From: Sycobia sp. Sy_11 | Taxonomy: Eukaryota; Arthropoda; Insecta; Hymenoptera; Epichrysomallidae | NCBI GenBank assembly: GCA_018907035.1 | Contig: JACCIC010000214.1 | Span: 720,001-784,000, forward strand | DNA length: 64,000 nt | Direction: 5' to 3' | Part shown: positions 13,879 through 25,928 of the stretch, in pieces | Position numbering within the stretch: position 1 is the first letter of the stretch | Layout: every line of letters starts with the position of its first letter | Position numbers and translations under genes: made by a program | Notes under the pieces: model-generated | Told to the model about the DNA's origin: nothing | Database searches by the model: none | Seen by the model: only the letters and a program-made list of their open reading frames with translations

Positions 13879-13892
13879 TCACCAGAGGGCGG
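13879..13892 (+). promoter_or_regulatory. CTCF-like motif
   Basis: TCACCAGAGGGCGG matches the CTCF core consensus CCASYAGRKGGCRS at 13 of 14 positions. CTCF is conserved in insects. Binding is not shown by one match. Confidence 0.3.
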
Positions 13893-14561
13893 TACATTTA
13901 TACGAGCGAGGATAAAATCTAATTATATTTTTATTACTTTTATCCTGAATTTTTTTTCTCAAAAAATTTCAATCAACCGATAGAAAACATCAAAGAAAGT
14001 TTCGCTATATAAAAGGTGTCTTATATAACATAAATAATCCATGATTCATCGTAAAATTTAACGATAAATCGAGAAATGTTAATGATTCTAGAAAGATTTT
14101 TTAAATAAACAAACTGGTTCTTTATGAATATTTTTTTTTATACATCTATAAGCTAAGATAATTAATGTCGTTGAAGAGAACTAACTGACACACAGAGAAA
14201 AAATGTTGGTAGATAAATGCAACTATTTCTATAAACACGAGCAAAATAATGATTAAAATGTAACTCACATTTATAATACAGTAATACTATTATATGTATA
14301 ATACACATTTTTGAACAAAAGAATTTTATTATATTTATGAATGAGGTGTCAATCCAAATATATCTATATATATATGTATATATAGGTACATAGTATGCGG
14401 CCATGGTTCATGGTTATCGAGAATCCGAACGCCGGGATATTCTCCCGATTTTTACGCAGTTTATACGCTATCTCCACACTTATTCCTTCCCGAAGTCTCA
14501 GCTAGTCCTTTCAATTCCCCGCTTCCTAATTATGCGCTTCGTACATTGCCCGAAGAAGATC

Positions 14562-14645
<84 letters not shown>

Positions 14646-14785
14646 GAAGAAAGCGATTAGCATTTTTCAAGCATTCATCCAATTTTTACCATGTATAGCT
14701 TTTCTCAAATACCATCCTGCTACTGTGTCTACTTATGTTTTGAACGCACAGGTAATAATTAAATTCATAAGGTGCTCAATTGATT

Positions 14786-14862
<77 letters not shown>

Positions 14863-15202
14863 AAAAATATTGTTTCAAGGCACCTCGGCCGATTCGTCAA
14901 GAGTCCGTTGCGAATATCCGAAGAAAGCGGAATCTGCTATGCCTCTTTTATTATACTTTATTACACAGTGTCAGCCTCTCTGTTTCTCCTCAAATGGCAC
15001 GAGGCGTCTCATTAAACGACGCGGCCGACAAGGCACGCTTCAACTTATACCTTCACATGCGTGCATGCGCCCGCTGCGAGCGCGCAAACACAGATACGCA
15101 CCTGCTTTTCCCAACGATCGCTCGGCACTGACCCCCTCTATATTTACAGCTCGGCGCGTGGGTCAGCGTGAATTTAAAGACTTTCTATATAAAGGTGTCT
15201 GC

Positions 15203-15242
<40 letters not shown>

Positions 15243-15629
15243 CTTTAGCTTATTATATTCACATCGGTGCTGCGAAGCCATCGGTGTATATATTAGTCAT
15301 GGAAAAAAAGCTTTTTAGATAAGAAAATTACTACTTTCTATACTGAGCAAAACTTCATTTATATGCGTATTTACTGCGACATTAGTGTGAAATTCCACCA
15401 ACATTGAAGTTAACGCGCAGTGTATCATTAATTCGCATATAATTACATTTGCTATTCGGTATAATCATTCAATAATAAATATTTATTACAGAGAAACGAA
15501 TTTTTATATATTTTTTATTTGCGCTTTCGTGCCGCGCGACTTAAATTTATGTATCTGCATTTTATACAATTTTTTAAACATTGCATGCATGATATAAATA
15601 AATTATTTAATATCTATTATATAATATTC

Positions 15630-15684
<55 letters not shown>

Positions 15685-15852
15685 TCTAAAAATATTTTTA
15701 TAATAACGAAAACATCGATTACTGCTAGAAAAGACGATTAATAATAATAAAACGCGGAATTTTTCATTAAGAAATTATTGCGATATATAATATTATATTA
15801 GTATAGTATTATGTCACAGTAATATCCTTAGAAAATTTTTTTATGAATTATA

Positions 15853-15905
<53 letters not shown>

Positions 15906-18900
15906 CAAAATAAATTATCAAGATGAATTTTCTAAAAATTAGATGTATAGAAATAGAAAATTTCTAAAAGTTAATGGTAACTTGAATTTATTTAATTTAT
16001 GTTTATTAATCATTCAATTTCCATAGAGAAATACTGTCACTATGAGTGAGGTAGCATCGAATAATGATTATACTATATAGATTTGCTTGGCGAGCCGATA
16101 CTACGGACACCCGAATTAACTGGGCATTAAAATGATTCGACGTATCCGTGACGTTTATGCAATTAGACGCATTGGCACTCTCGGTTTCTAATCTACAGAT
16201 AAAATTCGCCGATATAACAACGTTGGATCGATGTTAACTGTCGCATTGGGCGTTTAATGAGTGGGCTATTCCAATGCATCGCTGGAGGCGTGTATTATCA
16301 TAAGCCGCGTGAACGTTTTATGCTCGCAGCCCTGTGACACTTTGTTATCGGGAGCTTCCAACGCGATTCCTCGAGCGCTGCAATTTCTCGTCGAAAGTCC
16401 ACTGCTGAAACGTGTATTTCGATAAAACATATATTATTAATTATTTTATAGATATTGCAGCGATGGAGTTAATCGCGTAACTATAATTTACTGTACATTA
16501 CTTTTATTGCTATTTGGCGTGTAGCAGCTCATTCAATGAGATTGTAATTATCTAATTATACTTTTAGATATATCGAGTTCCAGATTATTTTCCATATCAA
16601 CACTTTCAATGCGTAAAGTAGTAAATTTCGTTCTTTCATGGCCACTGCCCTCGATTAATATATTTACCGGATTGCTATTGCGAAAAAATGCGATAATTTT
16701 TCTAATAAATCCAACTCCATTATCATTATCCTTTGTAAATTAATTCGTAAGGATATATTTATAATTTAGTGCCAGATAAAAAATCGTCGTTCTGGATATT
16801 AAACTACGTTTTACAGAGGATAGAAAAAAAATCAATTTCCGGCACCGCAATTTATTATATTACTATTTGCAAACGCTTTGATAAATAGTTGTGTATAATG
16901 ACGATTTCAATTCGTGATTTTTTTAATTAACCGAGACAGTGCCTTTTTCCTGTTTGATTCGCAGAGAATCAATTTACCCGTTTCGTTTTATTGAGTCTTC
17001 TTTTCCCTTCAGCGGATTAAAATATAACAGAAATTTTATATATAGTACATCGGATAAAGTCTATGAAATATTTAATATTATAAAAATGCGTACGTTTTTA
17101 TTAAGGGAATTGGTACTTTTTAAGTCCGTATAATTGAAACGCAATTGGATTGACTACATATTATTCAGTGTATAAAAAAAAACTAAAATTACCAGTTTTA
17201 TATGAACTGTAACATTACTATCCCTTAGCATATTTATTGTGTTCATGTAATGGAGTCTCTAAAAGAAATCAATTCTAAGGAATTCCTGTAAGGTGGAGTT
17301 ATTTTTTTCGAGCCATACAGGAGAAAGTTCGAAACTCCGTGAAATATCTAATTATTTTCTGGGGTGCAATGGAACGGCACGTTCCCGCCATTATTTTTGA
17401 ATATTCGTGAGACCAGAGTGAAATCAAATGTCTTCTCCTTTCTCATTTATAGCTCCTGAATAATTGATCCTTAATTCAATGCCTTTCTTCTTCTTCAAAA
17501 TTTAGTAGGTATCACTAATTTGTTCCTTATTAAGAATCAATAGTTAATGCTTCTTGAGACGTAAAATAAAAGATAAGAGTATATAGAGTTTTAAAGTAAC
17601 TCATAGTCGATAAGAATATAGTACTTTGGTTCAATACCTTTGATCAAATACAATTATTTTATCTCCAATTTTTAAAAAATGTAACAGGCTTAAATAATAA
17701 ATAAAGAATTAAAATTATACACGTTATTTATAAAATGAGCAATATTTTCCATTAATAAAAACATAAATAAAATCGTAAAGCAGATAATGCTAAAACTTGA
17801 ATTTCATTAATTTTACATGAATTAAAGAAAATCGTTTTTAATAATATAAATATACAAATCTAGAATTTTGAAAAGTACAGCCACACGCTACAGGCCTTTT
17901 ATAGTTAAACTAATAGGAGAGTAAGAAAAATTAAAGATCATGCACAGTAATGGACAGAATTGAAGCCAATGAAGAAATAAATAAAATTCCAATGAAGAAT
18001 AAAATAAATTGGATAACGATTGGTAAAAGTAGGATGAAGTTTATTGCGTGCTATTCGGCTCTAAATTTTCTCAATGATGGATTCGTCACTGAAAGTACTA
18101 GATGGACAAAATGATTAGATCAAATGCAATTATAAGCTTTTATAAGTTGATTGTTCTGTTTTAGTTTTTACAATTCAATTCTGCAAATTATTATTTTATT
18201 ATATTTCATTTGAATTGCTATAAACATTAGTTGAGAACCGTTCGTTATTCGTATGTCTAAAATTTGTGTAATTGTCACATTTTACGAATTACTTTCGCAA
18301 TAGTAATTTTCTGATTCGTTTCAATTTTTCCAGATACGAGAAAGGAATAATAATGGTTATCTTAATTTAACTACAAAGTAACATGCTAAATTCAACGCAA
18401 AAAGAATTTTGAAACAAAATTTCAAAACTGTATATATATATGAAAAAATATTATTTCTTATCTACATTTTGCCCAAAATTTATTTAGTTATGCGAGTAAT
18501 GTTAAACTAAACTCGCTCAAAATCGTCGAACGCTCGAGCCATTTGAGATTTTATTCACGCCTCGCGCGCAATTGCGTAATTACGCGATTCAGCGCTACTG
18601 AATTCATTACGCTCGTGGGAAGGTGTTACGCGTGCGCGTCGTCATCGCCGCGACGAGGGTGGGACGGGGGCACTTTAACGACCGATTAACAAAAGTATTT
18701 GCTCATTAGAAGTCGGCATGTAAACCTACATAAAGACGTAACGTTTCTCTCATTTAATTACCCCAGACCGATTGATAATTGTAACACCGTGTATAATCGT
18801 GAAATAATTCATTTGAATAATTTATCCCTCGAATTTTGAACGTGTCTTTTAAAATGTATGACGTTGTCGATATAATAAGTTAAGCCTTTAACGTGGACGT

Positions 18901-20048
18901 TTTAATACTCCCGTAAGAGTAATCTTACAATAACAAAAAAGCCGTAAAATTATTTATTCAGCTGCGACGAATTATACGTTTACATTCCCTACAGTCAATT
19001 CTTACGAGAGAGAAAATGTGTGAAGCGAAATTCGCAATCTGCATCATTAAAAATTACGTTTATATAGTATTTTTACCCATACGTTGCGAGGAATGCGAAT
19101 ATTTTCAATGATAATAATTTATTTGCAATAACTCATAATGAGGAGTAGAACGTAATACGTGAAATCCGAAATCCCAAAGATGATGTATTGTAAAAGAAAT
19201 TATAACATCTTAATCTAGCGCTTATGGAGTTCTTGCTAATTGATTTGAAAATTGAATATTTTAGTTTATATTAAGCGCTTCGAATGTTATTATTATAAAA
19301 GCCCGAGCTAACTATCGTCTGTAATTATTCTAATGATACAATTTTCAATAATAGAAAATGTCACGTTAAAGTTTATATGAACGCAGCGATGAATGTACAT
19401 TCGTATGATTTTTGTGCCCGTATACGTAATTACTGAAATCACGAATAATATTGTTCGTACGTGACTGACCGAAGCGAAAGAAAGTAGAACTCTCGGCGCG
19501 AGGTGTCCATCGGTTCCATTAGCCAGACTCGCTTTGTTCGGGCAGTTCGGCACGACGGACCCTTGAAATCGAGTCGAAAGGTCGCCGTCCGACCCGTATA
19601 CAGCTCCGCGCGTTAGATCGGTATTTGCGCGCAGCTTCTTTGCGCGGAGCGGCGGACGTCCGACGGCGAGGGCTTTTTTTTTTTTTTTTTTTTTTTTTCT
19701 TTGAGCGCGATATTGCGAAAGAAAGCGCCGAGCCGAATCAGTGTCGCGCGGCGTCGGTCCGAGCGCGTTTCGTCCACCATTGATCGAGCCGCTCGGATGA
19801 AAAATTCCAGGGGCTACGCGGGCATTGATTTCGCTGCAACGAAACCGGCACGCCGCCGTTGTAGAATAATCGCCGACGGACGTGGACGCTTGTCTTTTTT
19901 TTTTTTGGAGTCGCCGCATTACTTGGCCATAAATTCCATTGGATACACGTCGACTTTTCCAGACTTTCCTTTCCGCGCTGTAAATGTGTTCGGGATAAGA
20001 AATTGGACCCGCCAAACCGTAATGTATGAAGAGGCTCACGCTACTTAC

Positions 20049-20096
20049 CTCGGTATTTTCACAATTATATGCTGTATAGGCAAATCGGCCGTGCAT
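20049..20096 (-). other. Possible minus-strand first coding exon
   Basis: A consensus donor GAG|GTAAGT on the minus strand (plus-strand ACTTAC at 20043-20048) ends a 16-codon frame that starts at ATG 20096: MHGRFAYTAYNCENTE. Upstream (rightwards) is moderately CpG-rich. No matching downstream exon was seen to the left, so this may be chance. Confidence 0.18.
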
Positions 20097-20940
20097 CGCG
20101 ACGTATCGGTAAAAGCGCGCTCTCTACTCAACTCGGAGAAACTCGTTTAAAAATACACCTGGTGAGGTAATTTTTTAACCATCGAATTTTTTTTTTTTTT
20201 TTAACTGCGTACTGTTGCAACGGGAAATATTTGTTTTGATTAAGATGTTAATTGAAGGTTTGAATAAACAATACTTTGTAAATGAAGCATCAGACTAAGA
20301 ATAGGATTTGCTTCATTAGTAAATATTCCAAGGTATCCGAAGTACTGTAAACGATATTATTTAGATATGATGGTTCTTAAAATATCCATACGGTCGGCTG
20401 TATTTTTCATTACTTGTTTGTAGCAATCGCTGACGGGATTGTTTCGGCTCTCTAGTCAAATTAAACGAGGAACCGGCCAAAATAGACTTTTTTTTGCACC
20501 CACTAAATGATCATCTAATATTTTATCCATATGCTGCTAAAATTAGTGTCCAAGAGTATCCCAGTTTTACAATATGTCACGAAACGTTCTTTCATTATTC
20601 GTTTTTTTCCAGTAAAAATGTTTTTCGACATAGTATTTGGGTTTGCGTAAGAGCATAAAATTAATGGAATCTTTGATTTGAAGCCGCACTTGTGACAAAG
20701 CTAAGAAAATATAAACATAATTGGATCGTGTAATTCTTCTACTCTCAATTATGCTATAATCTCTTGATTTATCTACTCAGTAGGTGAATCTGTAAACCAA
20801 GAACGAGTAATTTATTATCATAATTGTATCGACTGTACAATTTCAGTAATAACAAAGTTATAAATGAGTTTATTTATTTTTAATAAAATTTATAATTCAT
20901 TTTTAATAAGCAATTAATAAAGTCTTATCTTCTACTTTCA

Positions 20941-21409
20941 GATCTGATGAGCGAAGAACAAGATCGAAGTCGTGTGTTACAATGATTTCTTCCTGAAAAA
21001 ATCAATTGCCCAGATCTAGATTATTCGGGCCTCGAATATGGAGCCACCTTCGGATATCGGTAACTGCTCGTCAGCAGCAGAATTCGTGACAGTGGTAAAC
21101 GTCCAACCGGTAATCCAGCCGACGGAGAGTTTTGTCACTGTGCTGTCGATCGGCACCGGTGACAAACAGCAGCAGCAACAGCATCACGAACGAGTCTCGA
21201 ATTGCAATGGAATTAGCGAACCCGTTCATCCGGAGGAGAAGGTCGAGGTGTACAGACTCCCTGGGGAGACACTCGGATTTGGCTTGAAGTTCGAGGGTGG
21301 CAATAAAACGACGGAAAAAGTCCGACGGCTCTTCATACAAAGCTGTGCCGAGCAGAGTCCTGCTAGTCGGGCGAAATGTTCATGGGGCAATCTTGGAGAA
21401 GGAGACGAA
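20941..21409 (+). CDS. PDZ gene exon A: 5'UTR end, start codon and first half of PDZ
   Basis: The exon opens after a pyrimidine-rich acceptor ending CTACTTTCAG at 20940. Translation starts at ATG 21038 (MEPPSD); an in-frame TAG at 21017-21019 rules out an upstream start in this exon. It encodes 124 residues, including a five-Gln run and the first PDZ strands with LGFGL. It ends GACGAA before a GTACAT donor at 21410. Reading through the donor gives only about 19 more residues before a stop, consistent with an intron. At least one upstream non-coding exon must exist; candidates are a splice donor at 20162 and the microexon at 4276-4307. Confidence 0.8.
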
Positions 21410-24400
21410 GTACATATTTTATTTAATTTTCAAAGCTTATACAATTCTTTCTTGAATAATAATTTCTAAATCTTTTGAGCAGAAAACAGGATGCCAAACT
21501 ACAGTATCATTACCAGTTTTTTATTAACGTAAACGAAAAAATAAAAATTCTTTTAACAATTCGAGCTCATGAAATAGGAATTGAAAGTTCCGATTATACA
21601 TAGAATTTTTGAATAATGCTGATAGTCAAACGTGTTAAGCGATCAATAATTGCACGTTAGTGTCAGTAACGAATGAATGTATTAATTTATGTGTATAGTT
21701 TTATAAAAAACCTTTTATAATTTATTGATAAAAGTTCTATTTGGTTTTTGTTCACCGCCTGATGGTAACAACGGACTCATTATTCAAGTAACTGGTGATT
21801 ATCGGAGGTTGTTTTTGTGTTAGCGGTTAAATGTTTTAAAAAATTTAATAAATTTTCTAAAATTTCAATAATTAAGATTCGTTTGAATAACAAGATTAGA
21901 CATTAGTTTTTATTCTTATACTATATTCATGTTTCAATTGTTAATGGATTTTTGCTGGATCATGATTTACTTTGTAAATTTAGAAATTGATAGTGTTTTT
22001 TCTTCAAACCGCTAAACTGCTAATTCGACATCTTTCCAGATTGTGAAGAACTAGCACGTTATATATAATAAGCCAATTATTCAGAAAATTTTCGCGATTC
22101 GAAAGCTGATTCTATGTTGTCCCTTCAGGTACTGTCCATCGACGAAACACCGGTGACGCAAATGACGCGGCTGGACTGCGTGCGCCGGCTCAAGGAGTCG
22201 CAACTGGTACTGAAACTGATGGTGCGTTATCGGGGCGCCCTCAAACCGGAAGTAGTGAGCGCCGAACGTAAGCTCAGTGGCCAGTCGGAGCAGCAACGCA
22301 GCAAGGTGCCGCCCGAATTGCCGGCGGCGCCACCGCCGGTGCCACCGAGGAAGCTCAGGCACGCAAATCAACCGGCTGCCAATCGAGGCCTGGCAGATGG
22401 GGAAGCTAGTCCAGGTTGATTATCCGTTGCATAATTGACTATTTTTTGCCTTTAAAATATTAAAAAACGTGACCAATTTTACATCATTAATTTCTTATCA
22501 GATTTTCCACATTTCCCTATACATTTCAAATCTTTTTCGTTTCCTAACTCGGCATTACAACTAGTCATGCCACGTGTCTACTTTGTATTCATCCAAAGTT
22601 GCGGTTGTGAATTGTTTGCAATCAAGGATGATTTTAAAGAGTAATTACCTGAAAAATCATTCCTACGGATATCGCATAAATCTTTGTCCTACAGTAGGAA
22701 GCCTACCCTTGTTAGTGGAGTTGATTACATTGTGTCACAGGTCAAAGTAGTTTGCGAGTATGATGGTGTAAGGTTCATATTTATAATATTTTAATGTAGA
22801 TTTTAATATTATTTTTGTCCACCATATCAAATAATGATTTCAAATTTATATTTTGATTTTGTAAGTCAATTATAAAATAAAAACCCTATTATTTTCTGAA
22901 TACCCTCCACGTCTACGCTTGTGCACAATTTTCAAATGTTAGCACCTGAATATGTGAAACATAGAAAATTCAAAAAGGAGTTTGATTTGTATTGAACAGT
23001 TCTTAGGGCTATCACGATCTACCGACGTGTTATTCATTAGAATAACTGAAATCTGTCGAAATAAATTCAGAATCATAACAGGTACAATGTTTGAGATAAA
23101 GAAGAGTGTACAGTTTCAACCGTACAGTAATTTATTCTCTTAAGTGCAATATCTTATGGATACAATAGCATTTATTTTTTATTCGTCCATTAAATTAGTC
23201 TTATTAGCTGAATAGATATTATTGAAGATCTCGTCTTAGAAAATTATCCAACATTAGTCGGTCTTATTTCAGTCTTCATTATTTAAATATTCTTATTCAT
23301 CTATTCTTATTCAGTACACGATTTCACTATTTCTTCCTTTTTTTAAGGAGTCAATAATTTTGGTATGGGAAGTTTCCATGTAACATTTCTCTGTCATCTC
23401 TTTCGGTCATAAAAATGTGCATGTATAAGATTTACTCTCGGCTCATGAATTATCTTTACTGCATTTCCAACTCATATTCTGGCCGTATAGTTGGCGCAAA
23501 GATTATATTCTCGAGGTATCTGGCATAAAGAAGACGGAATCCGATGGAATTTGATCAGAAAGTACATTTAATATAATTATTACCGCTTTCGACAGATTAT
23601 GGGGATGCTTCTCATCATAAATCATACTTGAATTATTATTAAGCCTTCCGGCTACTCAAGAAGTCAAGTACTTTCTTTTCCTCCATAAATCACGACAGTA
23701 GTCTGAACTTGTAATGAGACATTAAATTCTGAATCGTATAATGTATAAAAATTATTTTTAGTATTTTTAAAATTAATCTTTGACCAAAAATCAATCAAGC
23801 TATGCTTGTCTGATATATATTCTGATAAATGTATTGAAATTTTTAAGAAATTAATCAATTATTCAATAATAATATTGTAAAATGAACGTTTATAATGTGA
23901 AATAGATATAAATAATATGTAGATGCTCTTGTTGGCGAGCCTTATCAGGTAATGAAAGACGCGAGCATCCATAATCATTGACATCTACGTAATGATGATG
24001 AGTCTCACATTCGTTTTAAGAAGCTAATCAGATTTCCAATTTTTGAAACAGGTCAATTTTTGAAACATGAAAGGGATTTTAAGAAACTTATTCTGAAATA
24101 GCTTTACTAATATTGTAAATTGACAAAAATGTTAAAGAATAGCATTCGCCTTTCTTCCAAAAATAAGACAATAAAAAAACTACAATGATAAAGAGTATCG
24201 AAACAAGGCTATTACCAGAAAATCTTCCAGGAATATCGATATCACTTTAAATATAAAATTCAACATAAGCTCGCTGCCTGTAAAATATAGGAATATCATG
24301 ATCAGATAAATTAAATACAGATAATCTTGATAAAATCTCGTTTCATATTAGGATCTACAATAAAAGTGAAGTCAAATAATGAAAAAAGATTAAGAAGCAT

Positions 24401-25897
24401 TGAACGCATAATTCCTCATCACTTTATTGCTTTATCCGTTTTTATACAGAAACTTTAATTAAATTGAATGAGAATATGCAACCTGATTGTTCTTGAGTAT
24501 TTGTACATCGAGTAATTGATTATGTTTGAAACATTTGCATCATTATTTAAATTATGAAAGAATATTAATTTAATTTAAGCATCTGATAATAAAATAATAC
24601 AACGATTAACAAAAGTATACATTATAGAGTTATATTTGCAAATCGATGGACTCGTACAGTAGATTAATATTGCTATTTAAATATAATGCGAAAAAAATTA
24701 TTCCGAAATTAAATTAATAACAATTATTTAGCTAATACAAATGATATGCAAGTGTGAGTATATTTAAAAAAAAAAGTAATTAAAACACTATAAAATTCGA
24801 AAATTTTACGTAGAATAATTCAATTTTCGAATATATGATTTGCATGTATCGAAGTTTTAGCGATTACTCAGCTATCGCATTCAGTTTATTAACTTCAATT
24901 TATTAACTTCAGTTGATTAAGATCAAATGTATTATTTTCCTTAATACATAGATTTATATTATTTTTTAATATATCTAATACGGGATATTGTTTCTAGGAA
25001 TTAAGCAAGCCTGGGATAGCCCAAAGTCCGGTGGATCGTCTCAAACTGGTTCCCCGCAGTCGCAAGGGAGCTTTCGTAGCGCCACGAGCAGCATACGATC
25101 CAGCAATTATGAAAGTTGTACCTCGTCGCCAGTAAAGGTCTCGACGGCAACAAAAACCGATGGGCCGAAGGACTTGCCTAAATGCCACGCGTCTCCGGTA
25201 CTCAGTAGAACAAAGCAGGTATTAACATTTAATAATTGAAGTGCACATTGCAAATGCAGAGCTACTATATATGAGATATATCATAATCTTACAATATAAA
25301 TAAAATAAAATAAGAGTCAATACTAATTGATCGCATTGATCGTATTTTTTTGCGTACATATCAGCAGCTTCGAACATTTGTGTTCTTAATTTTAATTGTA
25401 ACGTTGTTTTTAATGCTATTTAGTCACTTTTCCATCTCCATCTTGTTTTTCGTATATTCACACGTATTGTGATACATAATTACCCTTGAAATCAATTTGA
25501 AAAAATTTTGCTTGTAGAAAATTAAAATAATATCTATTGCATCCAGCGTGCTGAATTATAAATAGAGCTAATAGATTTGAAAATTCTAATAATCATTAAA
25601 ATGGAATGCAAATTTTCTAAAAATTGAATTTTCTTTTAAAATAAAAAATTTTAATATAGTATTTTTCACGTTATTTATGGACAGGTTATTTGCTGAAAAA
25701 TCGTTCATTATTTCGAAATTTTAAATATTAAGTCGTCATTTTAACTACCGTAATTTCTAGGATAAGCCCTCGGTTGTAAATATATTTCACCATATCATCA
25801 TCATTTCACAGATATTGTGCAAGATTAAATAATAGCACTTCTTTAACTTAAAAACGGCTCTACTAATTTTCTAATGTCTAACGTTACGTGACTCGCG

Positions 25898-25928
<31 letters not shown>

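Larger units (their letters stand above)
13416..20900. other. Non-coding stretch upstream of the PDZ gene
   Basis: (TA)n at 14563-14609 joined to (GA)n 14609-14640; (TA)n at 14790-14816, 14818-14859, 15204-15240, 15632-15682 and 15855-15903. 16020-16400 is less AT-rich and could hold an enhancer. A CpG-dense block lies at 19490-19900 with poly(T) 19674-19698; a donor-like CTG|GTGAGG at 20161/20162 makes 19.5-20.2 kb a candidate first exon and promoter of the PDZ gene. Confidence 0.45.

Noticed and set aside
19308..20096. 262-codon minus-strand open frame
   Set aside because: It crosses a poly(A/T) run coding poly-Lys and a CpG-rich block where several frames are open, and lacks domain-like composition beyond its first 16 codons.
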